In this document: positions 1 to 5,798 of the stretch, piece by piece
How positions within the stretch are numbered: the first letter of the stretch is position 1
Layout of the letters: each line of letters opens with the position of its first letter
From: JAGDXZ01 sp049966915
GTDB taxonomy: Archaea; Micrarchaeota; Micrarchaeia; Micrarchaeales; CABMGC01
Length of the DNA stretch: 5,798 bases
NCBI GenBank assembly: GCA_049966915.1
Contig: JBMFTS010000037.1
Location: 1 to 5,798 of the forward strand
Direction: 5' to 3'
Notes under the pieces: model-generated
Database searches by the model: none
What the model saw: the letters and a program-made list of their open reading frames with translations, nothing else
Told to the model about the DNA's origin: nothing
Translations under genes and position numbers: made by a program

Positions 1-1
1 C

Positions 2-3000
2 AGCAGCCATAGTGAAATAAGCTCCGGAGGCGACTCAGCCTATGGCAATTACCAAGGAGGCGACTCAGCCTATGGCAATTACCAATATGCTCCTGCAAAT
101 CTTGTAAATGCAAGCAATGCGAAAACCGCCATTAACCTGCTGATATGCCCGTTTCAATCGAGCCTGCTCGAGCCGGGCCAGGATTATTTTGTGACAAATT
201 CCCTAGCGCCGATTGCTGGCGACTACTGCAATGCACCCAAAGGAACCTTACAAACTACAGTTAAAATTCCGTTGACAATAAAATGGAGCGACACTACGCC
301 TGCCACGGCGCAGGTTGGAAGCCTGAGTGTCGAACCGCCTGCAGAGCTGAGTATGCAGATGCTCAGCATGTCGCCTATGCTGACCAATGGCAATATCGCT
401 AACGGCTACAGCTCCCAGACCTACATCTTTACAGGAGTTCCTTCTGTGGCACAGCACGCCATCTGGACTTGGTCTGCATTGTTGGCAGATTTTGCAAACG
501 CTAACGTGCCAAACATACTCAGCGTAAACATTGAGCCCGAATTTGTAAACGTGATAACGCCAAACAACCAAAACAACCAGAATACTAACGCAAGGCTCTC
601 AGCGACGTCTGACTATTCAAGTCAAACGCCAACTTTCCAGTCCTCATCGCTTCCAACTTGCGGATGCAACGAACCGGAAGTAGGCTGCTGGAATGGTTAT
701 AACCCTACCCAGACATGTATTCTTCCATCACCTTGCCCATCAAGCTGCCCAAATAAAGTCTCGGAATGGTCTTGGTGCTTGTCGGGTTACTTATATTCTA
801 CATACGAATGTGTATCAACCACTACAACAATAACTACAACAACAGCTACAACAACAACAACTACGAGTACGACAACTACGATTAAATACACTTGCACTTA
901 TACCTATCAGTACACTGCGAATCTTATTTTGCAAAACATACACAATACTTACATTCCTTTCGATGAAGTAGTGAAAACGAAGCCTAATGGGCAGCAGAAG
1001 CCACAGCAGCAGATTTATACTGTCAACGCAGAGGTGCTGCCATTCTTCGAGCTCAACTACCAATTGCCGTCTCCGGGCTATTCCAACGAATTTGGTATCA
1101 ATTATAGTATATTCAGCCCATGGAACTATGCAACCCCGTCGAATAATATTGACATGTTTCCAATAGACACGCCAAGCCTGACATTTTTCAATTACACCAA
1201 CGGCACGCACTCCATGTTTGTCTCTCTGCCCGTCAGTAATATGACAAATCATAGTGTAATTAATAAGGCTCTTGGGAACTTGTCTGTGGAAATAGTGCCT
1301 CCTAACGGCCTGCTTGTATTATACAACGACAACCTAAGCGCCATAAAAGTACCTTCTCCTTATTTGAATAAACCTATATCGGTTGCAGCGATTCCTAATG
1401 ACACTATGTACGTAATTTATAACACCACCGTTCAGTCTGCCCATGCCATTTCTTATACGCCTACTTACACGCTAGAGCAGATTAACCTCATACCTAAAGG
1501 CTATTACGATACTGAATTCTCATACGCGCCGCCAACCCCTGACAGTGCCTCGACTATAGGGAGCGAAGCTTCGTGGGATGGCAAGTGGAACGCTTACTGG
1601 GCAAATGTCATAGAGTTGCAAAACACTACTGCTTTCGTCTCTTATTTGAACCCTTCTAAGCCTAACGTTTACAATATTATTGATGGTAGTGGCGGTTTAA
1701 TCCTTGGAGGGGAAGGATTAGGGATTGATAAAAATCCTTGCGCCTTTATACCACTCAATATATCCGCCAACTATGCTGGCGATGTGTTCATAACAGGGGA
1801 AGCATATACTTGGAGTGGTATAATTTGCGGCCTAGGGGAAGGTGAGACACCAGAGGGAGCCATAATTGTAAAATTACCAAATGGCAATTATGTAATATCA
1901 AAACTCTTCAATAAGGTGCTTCCTGAAATAGCTGCTTCGCCTACTGGAGACGAAGTGTTTGCAGCAACTCCTTCTGAGGGCGAGATAGACGTGTTCAACT
2001 TTACGGGCTCTAGCATAGCTCCTTCGCCTACCGGAAACATAAGCCTGTCTTTCAGCACAACCAGCCCTACCGGCCAGCAGCTACTTCTAAACATTACTCA
2101 GTACTTCGCCCAAGGAGGTCTATATGGTTATAAGTTTACAGATGTTGCACAGAGTGGTTTCCAGCCAAGCACGTATTTTGACAGGGCAAAGTTTCATCAT
2201 CCGCTAGCCATAGCCGATGTCAACGGCTATTTGTATGTACTTGACGAGTGGACGCACGGGCTAGGCAGCAATTCCTATAACAGCAGGCCTTACACAAGGT
2301 ACAACATACTTCTAATAAGGGCAATAAACTCTACAGGGTACAACGTGCCAATCAATCCTACAACTTTCGATGACGTGTGGGAACCGCAAACATGCACAGC
2401 AGTAAACACTATTACACAACAGCAGGTCACCGGAACCATTTACACGACAGCAGGGGAAAACGGTCAGCCGCAACAGCCACAGGACATCAGCTGCTCGCCG
2501 AGCGGAAGCTGCATACTCGAAGTAACCGGCTCGAGCACAAATAATCAACAAGTTGAAAACACCCAAGGGGAGGAGTATCAATGGTCATGCGTAGCCAACA
2601 CGCTATCAGGCTCAACAACGTATACACAAGCGCCAGTAAGCAGCAACTCAAGCTCGGCAGTTATTGCGAATGTCACTTTTCCGCCATACGGCTGGCCTAT
2701 TTCCGCCAATGTGACTGTTGGAGGCAAGTCTGTCAACTTCTGCTCCGCCGGTGACTGCACTTATGCATCAAGCTCAGGCTACACTCCAATAGGCCCTGAG
2801 GTGCACGCCTATTTTGGCTCGACAACAAGCGGCTACGGCAAGCCTATTGTAGGGTTCTCGGTAAGTTATGATGGCACCATAAACTTGCTGCTTAAACCGA
2901 CCTCAGAACAAACAGGCTATGGATTTGGCCCCACTATCTACTATCCTGACTACAACGAGCTCATAGTGGGAACAAGGTTAAATGTGCAAAACTACACCAG

Positions 3001-5215
3001 AGTATTTGCAGGAGGCCCGCCTAGCATTTGCTACGTTGATCAACAAGGCAGCGTATGCCATTATGTTCCAAACATAGACAACATGTTGCCTCCAATTTAC
3101 ACCGTGCCTGATCCGTTCGCTTATGTTGAGAATATAGGCGCGTCTCGAACGCTGTCGCTGGTGTCGCAGCTCAACAACATAGAATCCTTCTCAAAAGGGT
3201 CTGGAAGCAGCAGCAGCGGAGGTCCACAGCTATACATAGCGTCACTTAATACGCCTGCGAACCAGCCGGACACGATCCTTGCCGTTGCTGCAAACCCTCA
3301 AAGCGAGGACGACATGCAGCTGTATATAAATGGCAACATGCTGGCAGAAGGCCCCGGATCTGCAACATATGATGTGTGCACGCAGGCATTCCCGTGCAGC
3401 AGCGGAGAGACTATTAGCGTATACGCCACAGACAATACACTCGGCCAAACCACTTCTACACAAACAATAACAGTACTGCCACCAACCGAGTATATCGCGA
3501 CTAGCGCGCTAGCACCTTCGACAGAAACGTATTTGAACACACAAATATACGGCGATTTGCTTGTGCCATATGCCTACACGTATCAGCTTAAACAAGCTAT
3601 AGCTAATGTTCAAGTGGAAAAGGCAATCGGAACAAATCCGCAAGGGCAGATTGTTAGCCAAGGACCCGGCAGCAAAGCTTGGACCAACTGCAGCGACCAA
3701 CTGCAGCAAATAGAAAGCACGCTGAGCCCGCAACAGCCGAGTCAAACAGTTACCATATACAATTACAGCCTCGTCTACTGGAGTTCCAACAAGCTACAGG
3801 CGCTTGTTGAAAATTCAGACACCTACCTGGAGGACGTCTACACGCAAGCATTGTATGTTCCAGACCTCCGAGCCACTATCATGCCTCCAGATGCTCTATA
3901 TTACATCAAAAACAACAGGCTGTTTGGATACATACGCATAAATGAAACCATTCCAAATGCCGAACTAAAAACGCCACAAGGCACATACGTATATGACTAC
4001 AGCGAAAACATTCAAAAAATATTGGCATATCAGCAGGACTACTCATATGGCATAACTGGGTATACTGAAACAGAACCAAATGGCGAATCCATACCTACAT
4101 ATGAACAGATCTCACCTCAGCAAGCAAATAACAAAGCTAGCTATTCGGACGTCTCTTTTACTTACTCGCCGCAGAACGAACCTAATGAGATAACACTGTT
4201 TGACTTTTACCAAGAACTCAACTATCTCAGCAATTTTGATCTCAACTTGGGAAACAAGCTGGGATTCCGCATGCTTAACATAATATTCAACGACAGGTTC
4301 AATAACACGATTTTTGCACCCATTCCGATAGACATAGCAAACACAATAGTCGTTTCTATGCAAGTTAACCCACAGCCGCAGGAGAAAAATCCTAACCAGA
4401 CCATAGTCTATGTCAACGGAACCGTATACACGCCCAGCCAAGCGTTGGGCGGCGCGCCTGTTCCTCTCAGTAACGCAAAAGTATACCTTTACTACGGCAA
4501 GAACATAAACTTCGTTAATTACAACGCAATCACTGATCCGATAGACGCTATGAAGTGTGCATACGGCTTTAACTCTTCTACTCTAAACTGCACATTAGCA
4601 AATCCTAATTGGGTCACCCTGCAGCAGAATGCAGAACTGTTCACTTACACTCCTCAGTTCAATAGTACAGGCAAGTGCAACCCGCCTCCAAACAGCCTCC
4701 TTGCTGAAAACTACGTGCCATGCAACTTATACGGCAAGTACAACCTGCCTGCAATCTGTCCGGATACAGGCCAAGGAAATCCCGAATACTGCACGCCGAT
4801 CTACTTGAATGGTACTGGTGTCTGCACCTCGCAAATAGGACTGTTTGCTATAGCAACAACAAACTCCCTAGGCGATTTCTCGGCAAACGTGGTGGCCTGC
4901 GGAAGCGGAAGCACCCTTGGAAGCACTGAAATAATAGCGCAGTACTATGGCTGGCCTTTGCAGCCGCTTACAGCAAACCTTTTGCCCGTGTCGTTAGAAG
5001 CAACCAAAGTAAACCTAAACAGCCCATACCCTGCTATAATATCAGTTGAGGAACCCAACTACTATTATGAACCGAACGAAACAATACAAGGCCTTACTAT
5101 AGGAGAAGTTATGCTAAGCGTCGGAAACATTAGCTTCGCAGCACTCATTGGGGTCACATTGGGCATAGGCATTGTGCTTTACATATCTTGGCTGAAAGTG
5201 CACAAAAAAGGTTAA
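2..5215 (+). CDS. Giant secreted/surface-anchored multidomain protein, 5'-partial
   Basis: I do not recognise a named family. The frame is open from base 2 to a TAA at 5213-5215, giving 1737 residues with no N-terminus, so the true start lies upstream. The GTG at 191 is internal: the 63 codons before it are open and read as the same kind of protein. Residues are numbered from base 2. Visible parts are a GGDSAYGNYQ duplication (9-28), an 8-Cys segment (220-270), a Thr tract (273-293), a beta-rich propeller-like region (about 520-1003), a Gly/Ser linker (1066-1074), an Ig-like module (1075-1161), an unrecognised part (1162-1465), a split prealbumin-like module with a Cys-rich insert (about 1465-1651), and a membrane helix (1710-1731) followed by KVHKKG. 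About 32 N-X-S/T sequons suggest an N-glycosylated ectodomain. The inferred topology is N-terminus outside, with a signal peptide upstream of the window. Adhesion, envelope structure or a secretion apparatus are all possible; no catalytic motif was seen. Confidence 0.93.
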   Translation, partial: SSHSEISSGGDSAYGNYQGGDSAYGNYQYAPANLVNASNAKTAINLLICPFQSSLLEPGQDYFVTNSLAPIAGDYCNAPKGTLQTTVKIPLTIKWSDTTPATAQVGSLSVEPPAELSMQMLSMSPMLTNGNIANGYSSQTYIFTGVPSVAQHAIWTWSALLADFANANVPNILSVNIEPEFVNVITPNNQNNQNTNARLSATSDYSSQTPTFQSSSLPTCGCNEPEVGCWNGYNPTQTCILPSPCPSSCPNKVSEWSWCLSGYLYSTYECVSTTTTITTTTATTTTTTSTTTTIKYTCTYTYQYTANLILQNIHNTYIPFDEVVKTKPNGQQKPQQQIYTVNAEVLPFFELNYQLPSPGYSNEFGINYSIFSPWNYATPSNNIDMFPIDTPSLTFFNYTNGTHSMFVSLPVSNMTNHSVINKALGNLSVEIVPPNGLLVLYNDNLSAIKVPSPYLNKPISVAAIPNDTMYVIYNTTVQSAHAISYTPTYTLEQINLIPKGYYDTEFSYAPPTPDSASTIGSEASWDGKWNAYWANVIELQNTTAFVSYLNPSKPNVYNIIDGSGGLILGGEGLGIDKNPCAFIPLNISANYAGDVFITGEAYTWSGIICGLGEGETPEGAIIVKLPNGNYVISKLFNKVLPEIAASPTGDEVFAATPSEGEIDVFNFTGSSIAPSPTGNISLSFSTTSPTGQQLLLNITQYFAQGGLYGYKFTDVAQSGFQPSTYFDRAKFHHPLAIADVNGYLYVLDEWTHGLGSNSYNSRPYTRYNILLIRAINSTGYNVPINPTTFDDVWEPQTCTAVNTITQQQVTGTIYTTAGENGQPQQPQDISCSPSGSCILEVTGSSTNNQQVENTQGEEYQWSCVANTLSGSTTYTQAPVSSNSSSAVIANVTFPPYGWPISANVTVGGKSVNFCSAGDCTYASSSGYTPIGPEVHAYFGSTTSGYGKPIVGFSVSYDGTINLLLKPTSEQTGYGFGPTIYYPDYNELIVGTRLNVQNYTRVFAGGPPSICYVDQQGSVCHYVPNIDNMLPPIYTVPDPFAYVENIGASRTLSLVSQLNNIESFSKGSGSSSSGGPQLYIASLNTPANQPDTILAVAANPQSEDDMQLYINGNMLAEGPGSATYDVCTQAFPCSSGETISVYATDNTLGQTTSTQTITVLPPTEYIATSALAPSTETYLNTQIYGDLLVPYAYTYQLKQAIANVQVEKAIGTNPQGQIVSQGPGSKAWTNCSDQLQQIESTLSPQQPSQTVTIYNYSLVYWSSNKLQALVENSDTYLEDVYTQALYVPDLRATIMPPDALYYIKNNRLFGYIRINETIPNAELKTPQGTYVYDYSENIQKILAYQQDYSYGITGYTETEPNGESIPTYEQISPQQANNKASYSDVSFTYSPQNEPNEITLFDFYQELNYLSNFDLNLGNKLGFRMLNIIFNDRFNNTIFAPIPIDIANTIVVSMQVNPQPQEKNPNQTIVYVNGTVYTPSQALGGAPVPLSNAKVYLYYGKNINFVNYNAITDPIDAMKCAYGFNSSTLNCTLANPNWVTLQQNAELFTYTPQFNSTGKCNPPPNSLLAENYVPCNLYGKYNLPAICPDTGQGNPEYCTPIYLNGTGVCTSQIGLFAIATTNSLGDFSANVVACGSGSTLGSTEIIAQYYGWPLQPLTANLLPVSLEATKVNLNSPYPAIISVEEPNYYYEPNETIQGLTIGEVMLSVGNISFAALIGVTLGIGIVLYISWLKVHKKG
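26..85 (+). repeat. Perfect 30-bp tandem duplication (2 copies), in frame
   Basis: Bases 26-55 and 56-85 are identical, and each encodes GGDSAYGNYQ in the frame of the giant protein. Identity stops exactly at the borders: the base before copy 1 is C where the base before copy 2 is A, and the sequence after copy 2 is TAT rather than GGA. The absence of any synonymous change points to a recent slippage-type duplication. It lies in a Ser/Gly/Asn/Tyr-rich, probably flexible segment that should tolerate length change. Confidence 0.97.
659..811 (+). other. Cys-rich knot within the giant protein (8 Cys in 51 residues)
   Basis: Eight cysteines fall between the codons at 659 and 809, arranged as TCGC, GC, TC, PC, SC, WC and EC, with many Pro, Trp and Gly residues. 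The density is far above that of the flanking sequence. Eight Cys in a small extracellular segment suggests a disulfide-stabilised module just before the Thr stalk; the disulfides are inferred. One more Cys follows the stalk (YTCTYTY). I cannot match the spacing to a named fold. Confidence 0.8.
818..880 (+). other. Thr-rich mucin-like linker
   Basis: Twenty-one codons encode T4-I-T4-A-T6-S-T4, which is 18 Thr. They use mixed ACA, ACT, ACG and ACC codons, so this is not a pure nucleotide microsatellite and selection on the amino acid is likely. Such tracts are known as extended, often O-glycosylated spacers in archaeal and other surface proteins. Here it separates the N-terminal and Cys-rich part from the large beta-rich body. 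Glycosylation is inferred. Confidence 0.9.
1560..3010 (+). other. Beta-rich, propeller-like region of the giant protein
   Basis: This region contains blade-like strings, with loops at PTGDEVFAATPS and DGTINLLLKP. The clearest is HHPLAIADVNGYLYVLDEW (2195-2251), which resembles the NHL-repeat pattern of a Pro-hydrophobic strand, D-x-G turn and YVxD strand. SPTG recurs at 1937, 2024 and 2063. A non-blade stretch with several Cys (about 2390-2790) appears to interrupt the blades before they resume near 2848. The blade count and fold are not established; extracellular propellers of this kind usually bind proteins or glycans. Confidence 0.4.
3197..3223 (+). other. Gly/Ser interdomain linker
   Basis: Nine codons encode GSGSSSSGG, with four consecutive AGC codons. 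This is a typical flexible linker and marks a domain border between the propeller-like region and the following Ig-like module. Confidence 0.75.
3224..3484 (+). other. Ig-like beta-sandwich module
   Basis: About 87 residues run from PQLYIASLNTPAN to TQTITVLPP. They show the alternating strands of bacterial/archaeal Ig-like domains: a hydrophobic strand LAVAA, a strand MQLYING with a turn, then ISVYATDN followed by a closing strand TITVLPP. CTQAFPC could form a local disulfide. The module begins right after the Gly/Ser linker and ends in a Pro-Pro border, which supports a discrete domain. Family assignment is by pattern only. Confidence 0.5.
4391..4952 (+). other. Split prealbumin-like (carboxypeptidase-regulatory type) module with Cys-rich insert
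   Basis: The first half, ending PVPLSNAKVYLYYG, and the second half, IATTNSLGDFSANVVACG, resemble the V-P-L-x-x-A-x-V strand and T-x-x-x-G-x-F strand that bracket transthyretin-like surface domains. Between them lies an atypically long insert (about 4550-4830). It carries seven Cys from the codon at 4556 to that at 4823, several Pro, and sequons. The halves would normally be only about 15-30 residues apart, so the insert is unusual. The assignment is by motif only and uncertain. Confidence 0.38.
5129..5194 (+). other. C-terminal transmembrane anchor with Lys-rich cytoplasmic tail
   Basis: Twenty-two residues from ISFAALIGVTLG to YISWL carry no charged side chain. They are followed by KVHKKG and the stop codon. 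By the positive-inside rule this places the tail in the cytoplasm and the preceding 1700 residues outside. A sequon (GNIS) sits at the outer edge of the helix. Confidence 0.92.
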
Positions 5216-5224
5216 ATTAATAAA
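5204..5224 (+). promoter_or_regulatory. Possible archaeal BRE/TATA promoter overlapping the gene end
   Basis: A purine run AAAAAAGG is followed by TTAAATTAATAAA, resembling a BRE plus TATA box. Transcription starting about 25 bases downstream would begin near 5245, giving a very short leader before the ATG at 5255. It could not serve an ATG at 5224. AT-rich gene borders produce such matches by chance, and co-transcription from the upstream gene is equally plausible. Confidence 0.25.
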
Positions 5225-5254
5225 TGAAAAGAGCAACAATATTAATGTGGGCAA
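5224..5254 (+). other. Possible displaced N-terminus of the downstream gene (frame +1)
   Basis: The ATG at 5224 starts MKRATILMW in a different frame from the hydrophobic protein at 5255, and lies 8 bases after the upstream stop. If one G of the GGG at 5249-5251 were absent, this frame would join the downstream one as MKRATILMW-QMLAILLSFG. The product would have a KR n-region, a hydrophobic core and a VNA cleavage-type site. This is either a sequencing error, a real frameshift mutation, or coincidence. Confidence 0.45.
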
Positions 5255-5798
5255 ATGCTTGCAATACTGCTGTCGTTCGGCGCAGTAAACGCACTTATTC
5301 CAATAATGGTAATAATCATACTTATAGCGGCTGCAGCAGGCCTTACGAGGGGCTACAACCTGTTCGAAATCTTTGGCATAGGCGCAATAGCAGGCCTCGG
5401 GTCAGCAGCAAAAAAGGGCTCGATAATTGGCAGATCCCCGTATGGATCTGTAGCGAATACTGCTGGTAAATACACCAAATCGCCTGCTAGAGGCATAACC
5501 CTAAAAAGGAAAAATAAGCAGCCTAAAGAAGCAGCTACAAATGCAGCTCAATTCGATGTAAACGGAAACGGTAAACCTGAACTCCCTGGTAACGGAGGGA
5601 GTACACAAGGCCTAAAAAGTAAAAAAACAGGCAAAACAGTAAGGCTAGTCATGAATAGTGCATTCAAGGGATTCGTTAATAACAGGGTAGTTAACAGATA
5701 TGTCTTGGGCAATAAGCCAAAAAAACCACTAAATCCGGAAGACAGTACACAAGGCCTAAAAAGTAAAAAAACAGGCAAAACAGTAAGGCTAGTCATGA
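5255..5798 (+). CDS. Small hydrophobic protein with basic repeat tail, 3'-partial
   Basis: Not recognised. The frame opens after a TAA at 5243-5245. Its only ATG before the hydrophobic part is 5255, with no convincing ribosome binding site. It stays open to the window end (181 codons plus one base). The order is a hydrophobic start (MLAILLSFGAVNA), a membrane segment (residues 14-30, LIPIMVIIILIAAAAGL), the loop TRGYN, a second weaker hydrophobic, Gly/Ala-rich segment (36-52), and then a Lys/Arg-rich soluble tail. The tail repeats STQGLKSKKTGKTVRLVM at residues 116-133 and 164-181. Short spacing after the giant-protein gene suggests an operon. A signal peptide plus two short helices loosely recalls VirB2/TrbC-type pilins, but the long basic tail does not fit them. 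The basic tail is probably cytoplasmic and could bind nucleic acid or an acidic partner; that is inference. Confidence 0.78.
   Translation, partial: MLAILLSFGAVNALIPIMVIIILIAAAAGLTRGYNLFEIFGIGAIAGLGSAAKKGSIIGRSPYGSVANTAGKYTKSPARGITLKRKNKQPKEAATNAAQFDVNGNGKPELPGNGGSTQGLKSKKTGKTVRLVMNSAFKGFVNNRVVNRYVLGNKPKKPLNPEDSTQGLKSKKTGKTVRLVM
5600..5654 (+). repeat. 55-bp direct repeat, copy 1
   Basis: This copy is identical at all 55 positions to 5744-5798. The base on its left differs between copies (G at 5599, C at 5743). It encodes STQGLKSKKTGKTVRLVM plus one base. The copies lie 144 bases apart, exactly 48 codons, so both are read in the same frame. Identity including synonymous sites indicates a recent duplication or conversion. 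Confidence 0.97.
5744..5798 (+). repeat. 55-bp direct repeat, copy 2, at the window edge
   Basis: An exact copy of 5600-5654 that ends on the last base of the window, so its right border is unseen. The intervening 89 bases encode a basic spacer (NSAFKGFVNNRVV and following). The real repeat unit may be the full 144 bases with further copies beyond the window. Confidence 0.95.

Noticed and set aside
191..193. GTG as the start codon of the giant protein
   Set aside because: The same frame is open back to base 2, with protein-like sequence including an in-frame 10-residue repeat, so the gene continues upstream of the window.
815..1252. Minus-strand frame with a Cys/Ser-rich end
   Set aside because: The Cys/Ser run is the complement of the Thr-codon tract in the giant gene; no start context or domain supports it.
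4720..4929. A 69-codon + strand frame inside the giant gene
   Set aside because: It is fully contained in a strongly supported coding frame and has basic, low-complexity composition typical of an off-frame shadow.
5201..5215. Programmed frameshift at the A-run before the stop codon
   Set aside because: The A run is not phased as a slippery heptamer in the reading frame, and both alternative frames meet stops before reaching the downstream hydrophobic protein.
5224..5469. An 81-codon + strand reading frame as a full gene
   Set aside because: Beyond its first nine codons it is Arg/Asn/Cys-rich with no hydrophobic or domain pattern, and it overlaps the much better hydrophobic frame from 5255. 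Only its N-terminus may be real.
5548..5796. Minus-strand hydrophobic reading frame containing a repeat
   Set aside because: Its repeats and Leu/Phe richness are the antisense of the Lys-rich (AAA/AAG) repeated tail of the + strand gene. It is a shadow.
5600..5798. CRISPR array
   Set aside because: There are only two 55-base copies with an 89-base spacer. Both lie inside a continuous reading frame with a codon-multiple period, so this is a protein repeat.

Overview
The window is almost entirely coding on the + strand. It holds one very long secreted or surface protein gene, open at its 5' end, followed by the start of a second, unrelated membrane-protein gene that is open at its 3' end. I see no RNA gene, CRISPR array, insertion sequence or credible minus-strand gene. 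No gene-free stretch exceeds about 40 bases.

The organism is probably an archaeon. The evidence is Ile codons that are mostly ATA, Arg codons that are mostly AGG, a Thr-rich mucin-like linker, about 32 N-X-S/T sequons, and a large ectodomain anchored by one C-terminal membrane helix with a short Lys-rich tail. The ectodomain is rich in Asn, Gln, Ser, Thr, Tyr and Pro and poor in Lys/Arg, as seen in secreted proteins of acidophiles. A DPANN/ARMAN-type archaeon (Micrarchaeota or Parvarchaeota) is my best guess, but no marker gene here confirms it.

Layout. Bases 2-5215 carry the C-terminal 1737 residues of the giant protein. In order these are a 10-residue tandem duplication, an N-terminal domain, a Cys-rich knot, a Thr linker, beta-rich (probably propeller-like) modules, an Ig-like module, an unrecognised region, a split prealbumin-like module with a Cys-rich insert, and a membrane anchor. 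Bases 5255-5798 carry a small hydrophobic protein with two short membrane-type segments and a basic tail. That tail contains an 18-residue unit repeated exactly 48 residues apart. Its natural N-terminus may lie at 5224, one frame away, because removing one G restores a textbook signal peptide.

Both window ends look like assembly break points. The last 55 bases are an exact copy of 5600-5654. The first 55 bases end exactly at the boundary between the two 30-bp repeat copies. This fits a metagenomic contig cut at branch points of a 55-mer assembly graph, so the copy number of both repeats should be treated as unknown. The two genes may form a cell-surface operon, but their joint function cannot be read from this window.
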